Source: Anaerolineae bacterium (lineage in GTDB: Bacteria > Chloroflexota > Anaerolineae > Anaerolineales > Villigracilaceae). From it: a DNA stretch of 6,172 bases. Location of the stretch: assembly GCA_003694975.1 (NCBI GenBank), contig RFJH01000110.1:1-6172 (forward strand). Direction: 5' to 3'. Below the pieces are notes generated by a model. That model made no database searches. It was not told the DNA's origin and saw nothing but the letters and a program-made list of their open reading frames with translations. Positions 5,089 to 6,172 of the stretch are shown here, piece by piece. How positions within the stretch are numbered: the first letter of the stretch is position 1; the number at the start of each line of letters is the position of its first letter. Position numbers and translations under genes: made by a program.

Positions 5089-6022
5089 AGCGAATCGGTT
5101 CAATGGGGCGCGGGGCGGGGGTTTTCTCGGAGAGGATGCCCGGCGGGTAGTAGAAACGCTGGTGCAGTTGGGCGTCAATGCGACCTGAATAGCGATACCC
5201 CTGATACGTGCCCCAGTATTGCATCAGGCGGAACCACAGAATGCTCCACCAGTGTTTCGCCAGCACGCCCTCGCGACGCGCCTGCCACAAATCGGAGAAG
5301 GTTTTTCCCAGCCACAGGCGCAGGAAGTGCCGCAGCGTGAAGCGGCTTTTGGGCAAAATCTGCTTCATGGCAATCGCCTCGCGCCGGTAGCGGTTGTAAA
5401 CCTGCGCCGGCCCTTCATCGTGGACGTGAATCACCTCCGCCTCGGCGACGTAGGCGATGGCGTATCCCTGCTCGAAAGCCCAACTGCTCCAGGCCAGGTC
5501 TTCCAGGCCGGTCAGGTTCTCATTATAAGGGTGCTGCTCCCACAGGGCGCGGCGGATGGCGGCGTTCGCGTTGTGGGAGTAGGGATGTCCCTGCCGAGGT
5601 TGGGAGACATCGGGGAAATACTCGCGAAAGAACTGATGCTCCGAATACTGATTCGTCTCCCCGCCGCGCTGCTTCCCGTAACTGACCGCCACCTGCGGGT
5701 CGGCGAACGGCTTGAGCAACTGTTCCAGCCAGTCCGGATAGACGGGGTAACAATGGGCGCTGACGATGACGACGAACTCCCCCCGCGCCGCCCTGACGCC
5801 GCGATTCAGCGAACGCCCGAAGGTGAACTCCTCCGGTCGAATGTGGACGAGGCGCGCGCCGTGCGCCCGAGCGATGTCCACCGTCCGGTCGGTGGAACCC
5901 GAATCGACGACGACGACCTCCGCGTCGCGGACCGTCTGCTCGCGGATGCCCTTGAGCAGGCGCGGCAGGTGCTTCTCCTCGTTATAGGCACGGATGACGA
6001 TAGAACAGCGTGGCGTGCTCAC
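5078..6022 (-). CDS. Family 2 glycosyltransferase
   Basis: A 314-residue GT-A fold glycosyltransferase, probably cytoplasmic and acting on a lipid-linked or surface-glycan precursor with a nucleotide sugar. It opens with CSIVIRAYNEEKHLPRLL (6-23) and VVVVDSGSTDRTVDIA (36-51), the nucleotide-binding core of GT2. The position of the DxD motif reads VIVSAHCYP (85-93), a variant seen in some rhamnosyltransferase-like members. NENLTGLEDLAWSSWAFEQG (167-186) has the acceptor-side ED motif containing the likely catalytic base. The C-terminal third (about 230-290) is basic and aromatic and may lie on the membrane. The start is GTG 6022, which overlaps the sulfotransferase stop as GTGA. AAGGA lies only 3 bases upstream, so the site is close, but the N-terminus fits the family exactly. 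Donor and acceptor are unknown. Confidence 0.9.
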   Translation of the reverse strand: MSTPRCSIVIRAYNEEKHLPRLLKGIREQTVRDAEVVVVDSGSTDRTVDIARAHGARLVHIRPEEFTFGRSLNRGVRAARGEFVVIVSAHCYPVYPDWLEQLLKPFADPQVAVSYGKQRGGETNQYSEHQFFREYFPDVSQPRQGHPYSHNANAAIRRALWEQHPYNENLTGLEDLAWSSWAFEQGYAIAYVAEAEVIHVHDEGPAQVYNRYRREAIAMKQILPKSRFTLRHFLRLWLGKTFSDLWQARREGVLAKHWWSILWFRLMQYWGTYQGYRYSGRIDAQLHQRFYYPPGILSEKTPAPRPIEPIRYDE

Positions 6023-6172
6023 CAGTCCTTATCCTTCTCGTAGCCCAGGCGGATCAGCAAATCGCCCGCCACCTCTTTGAAGAGGCGTTTGTGCTCCTCA
6101 GTGAAGTATTTGCGCCATTCGCCCGTCTTGCCGGAGCGGAAGGTGGGCGATTTGTGCGGCTGGATGCTCGCC
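6019..6172 (-). CDS. Sulfotransferase, C-terminal end (partial)
   Basis: The last 50 codons of a gene entering from the right edge, ending at TGA 6019-6021. The residues FRSGKTGEWRKYFTEEHKRL match the C-terminal PAPS-binding motif of the Sulfotransfer_1 family (R-K-G-x-x-G-D-W-K-N-x-F-T), here with Ser for Lys and Glu for Asp. The end, GDLLIRLGYEKDKDW, also follows the family pattern. These enzymes move sulfate from PAPS to a hydroxyl or amine, here perhaps on a glycan or lipid. The N-terminal P-loop-like PAPS site is outside the window. The 4-base overlap with the glycosyltransferase start suggests they are co-expressed. Confidence 0.85.
   Translation of the reverse strand, partial: ASIQPHKSPTFRSGKTGEWRKYFTEEHKRLFKEVAGDLLIRLGYEKDKDW

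Noticed and set aside
5089..5178. 30-residue N-terminal extension of the ACT fusion protein
   Set aside because: Lies inside the glycosyltransferase gene and does not resemble the ACT family, which starts at the ATG at 5088.
5219..6043. Plus-strand open frame of 274 codons opposite the glycosyltransferase
   Set aside because: No domain motif, and fully opposite a strongly supported GT2 gene.
1..6172. CRISPR array, tRNA or rRNA gene, Rho-independent terminator
   Set aside because: No regularly spaced repeats, no tRNA-like or rRNA-like segments, and no GC-rich hairpin followed by a T run was found on reading either strand.

Overview
The window is 6172 bases from an accessory region of a bacterial chromosome. 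It looks like an environmental, moderately GC-rich bacterium. The paralogue style of several proteins, especially the large membrane protein with its YYRDDWYL loop and the ACT-type protein, resembles Chloroflexota (Anaerolineae-like) genomes. That is an impression from protein style, not a tested assignment.

Layout. Every gene except the first lies on the minus strand, in a tightly packed series read from 6172 down to 291. In transcription order these are: the C-terminal end of a sulfotransferase (6172-6019); a family 2 glycosyltransferase (6022-5078); a fusion of an ACT-type domain with a pyridoxamine-phosphate-oxidase-like split barrel (5088-4120); a HEPN/MNT pair made of a minimal nucleotidyltransferase (4099-3791) and an HI0074-like HEPN protein (3803-3408); a second minimal nucleotidyltransferase that ends early (3411-3130); a 41-residue relic of a second HEPN protein (3110-2985); an acylneuraminate (CMP-nonulosonate) cytidylyltransferase (2976-2302); and a large polytopic GT-C-like membrane protein (2312-291). 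Most neighbours overlap by 4 to 13 bases or are separated by 20 bases or fewer, so the series could be one transcript. At the left edge, on the plus strand, is the C-terminal end of an IS3-family transposase and its right terminal repeat, which stops 18 bases from the end of the membrane protein gene.

How the genes may work together. The sulfotransferase, glycosyltransferase, CMP-sugar synthetase and GT-C-like protein fit a surface-glycan locus. The glycan may carry an acidic nine-carbon sugar and sulfate groups, but its structure cannot be read from this window. Inserted in this locus are two HEPN/MNT (type VII toxin-antitoxin-like) modules in tandem. The upstream module appears intact, with the R-x4-H-x-Y motif that carries the AMPylated tyrosine in characterised systems. 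The downstream module looks decayed: the antitoxin has an in-frame TAG about 19 codons early, and the toxin seems to have lost its middle while keeping both ends. This decaying tandem module is the most interesting feature of the window. No RNA genes, CRISPR arrays or convincing terminators were seen.
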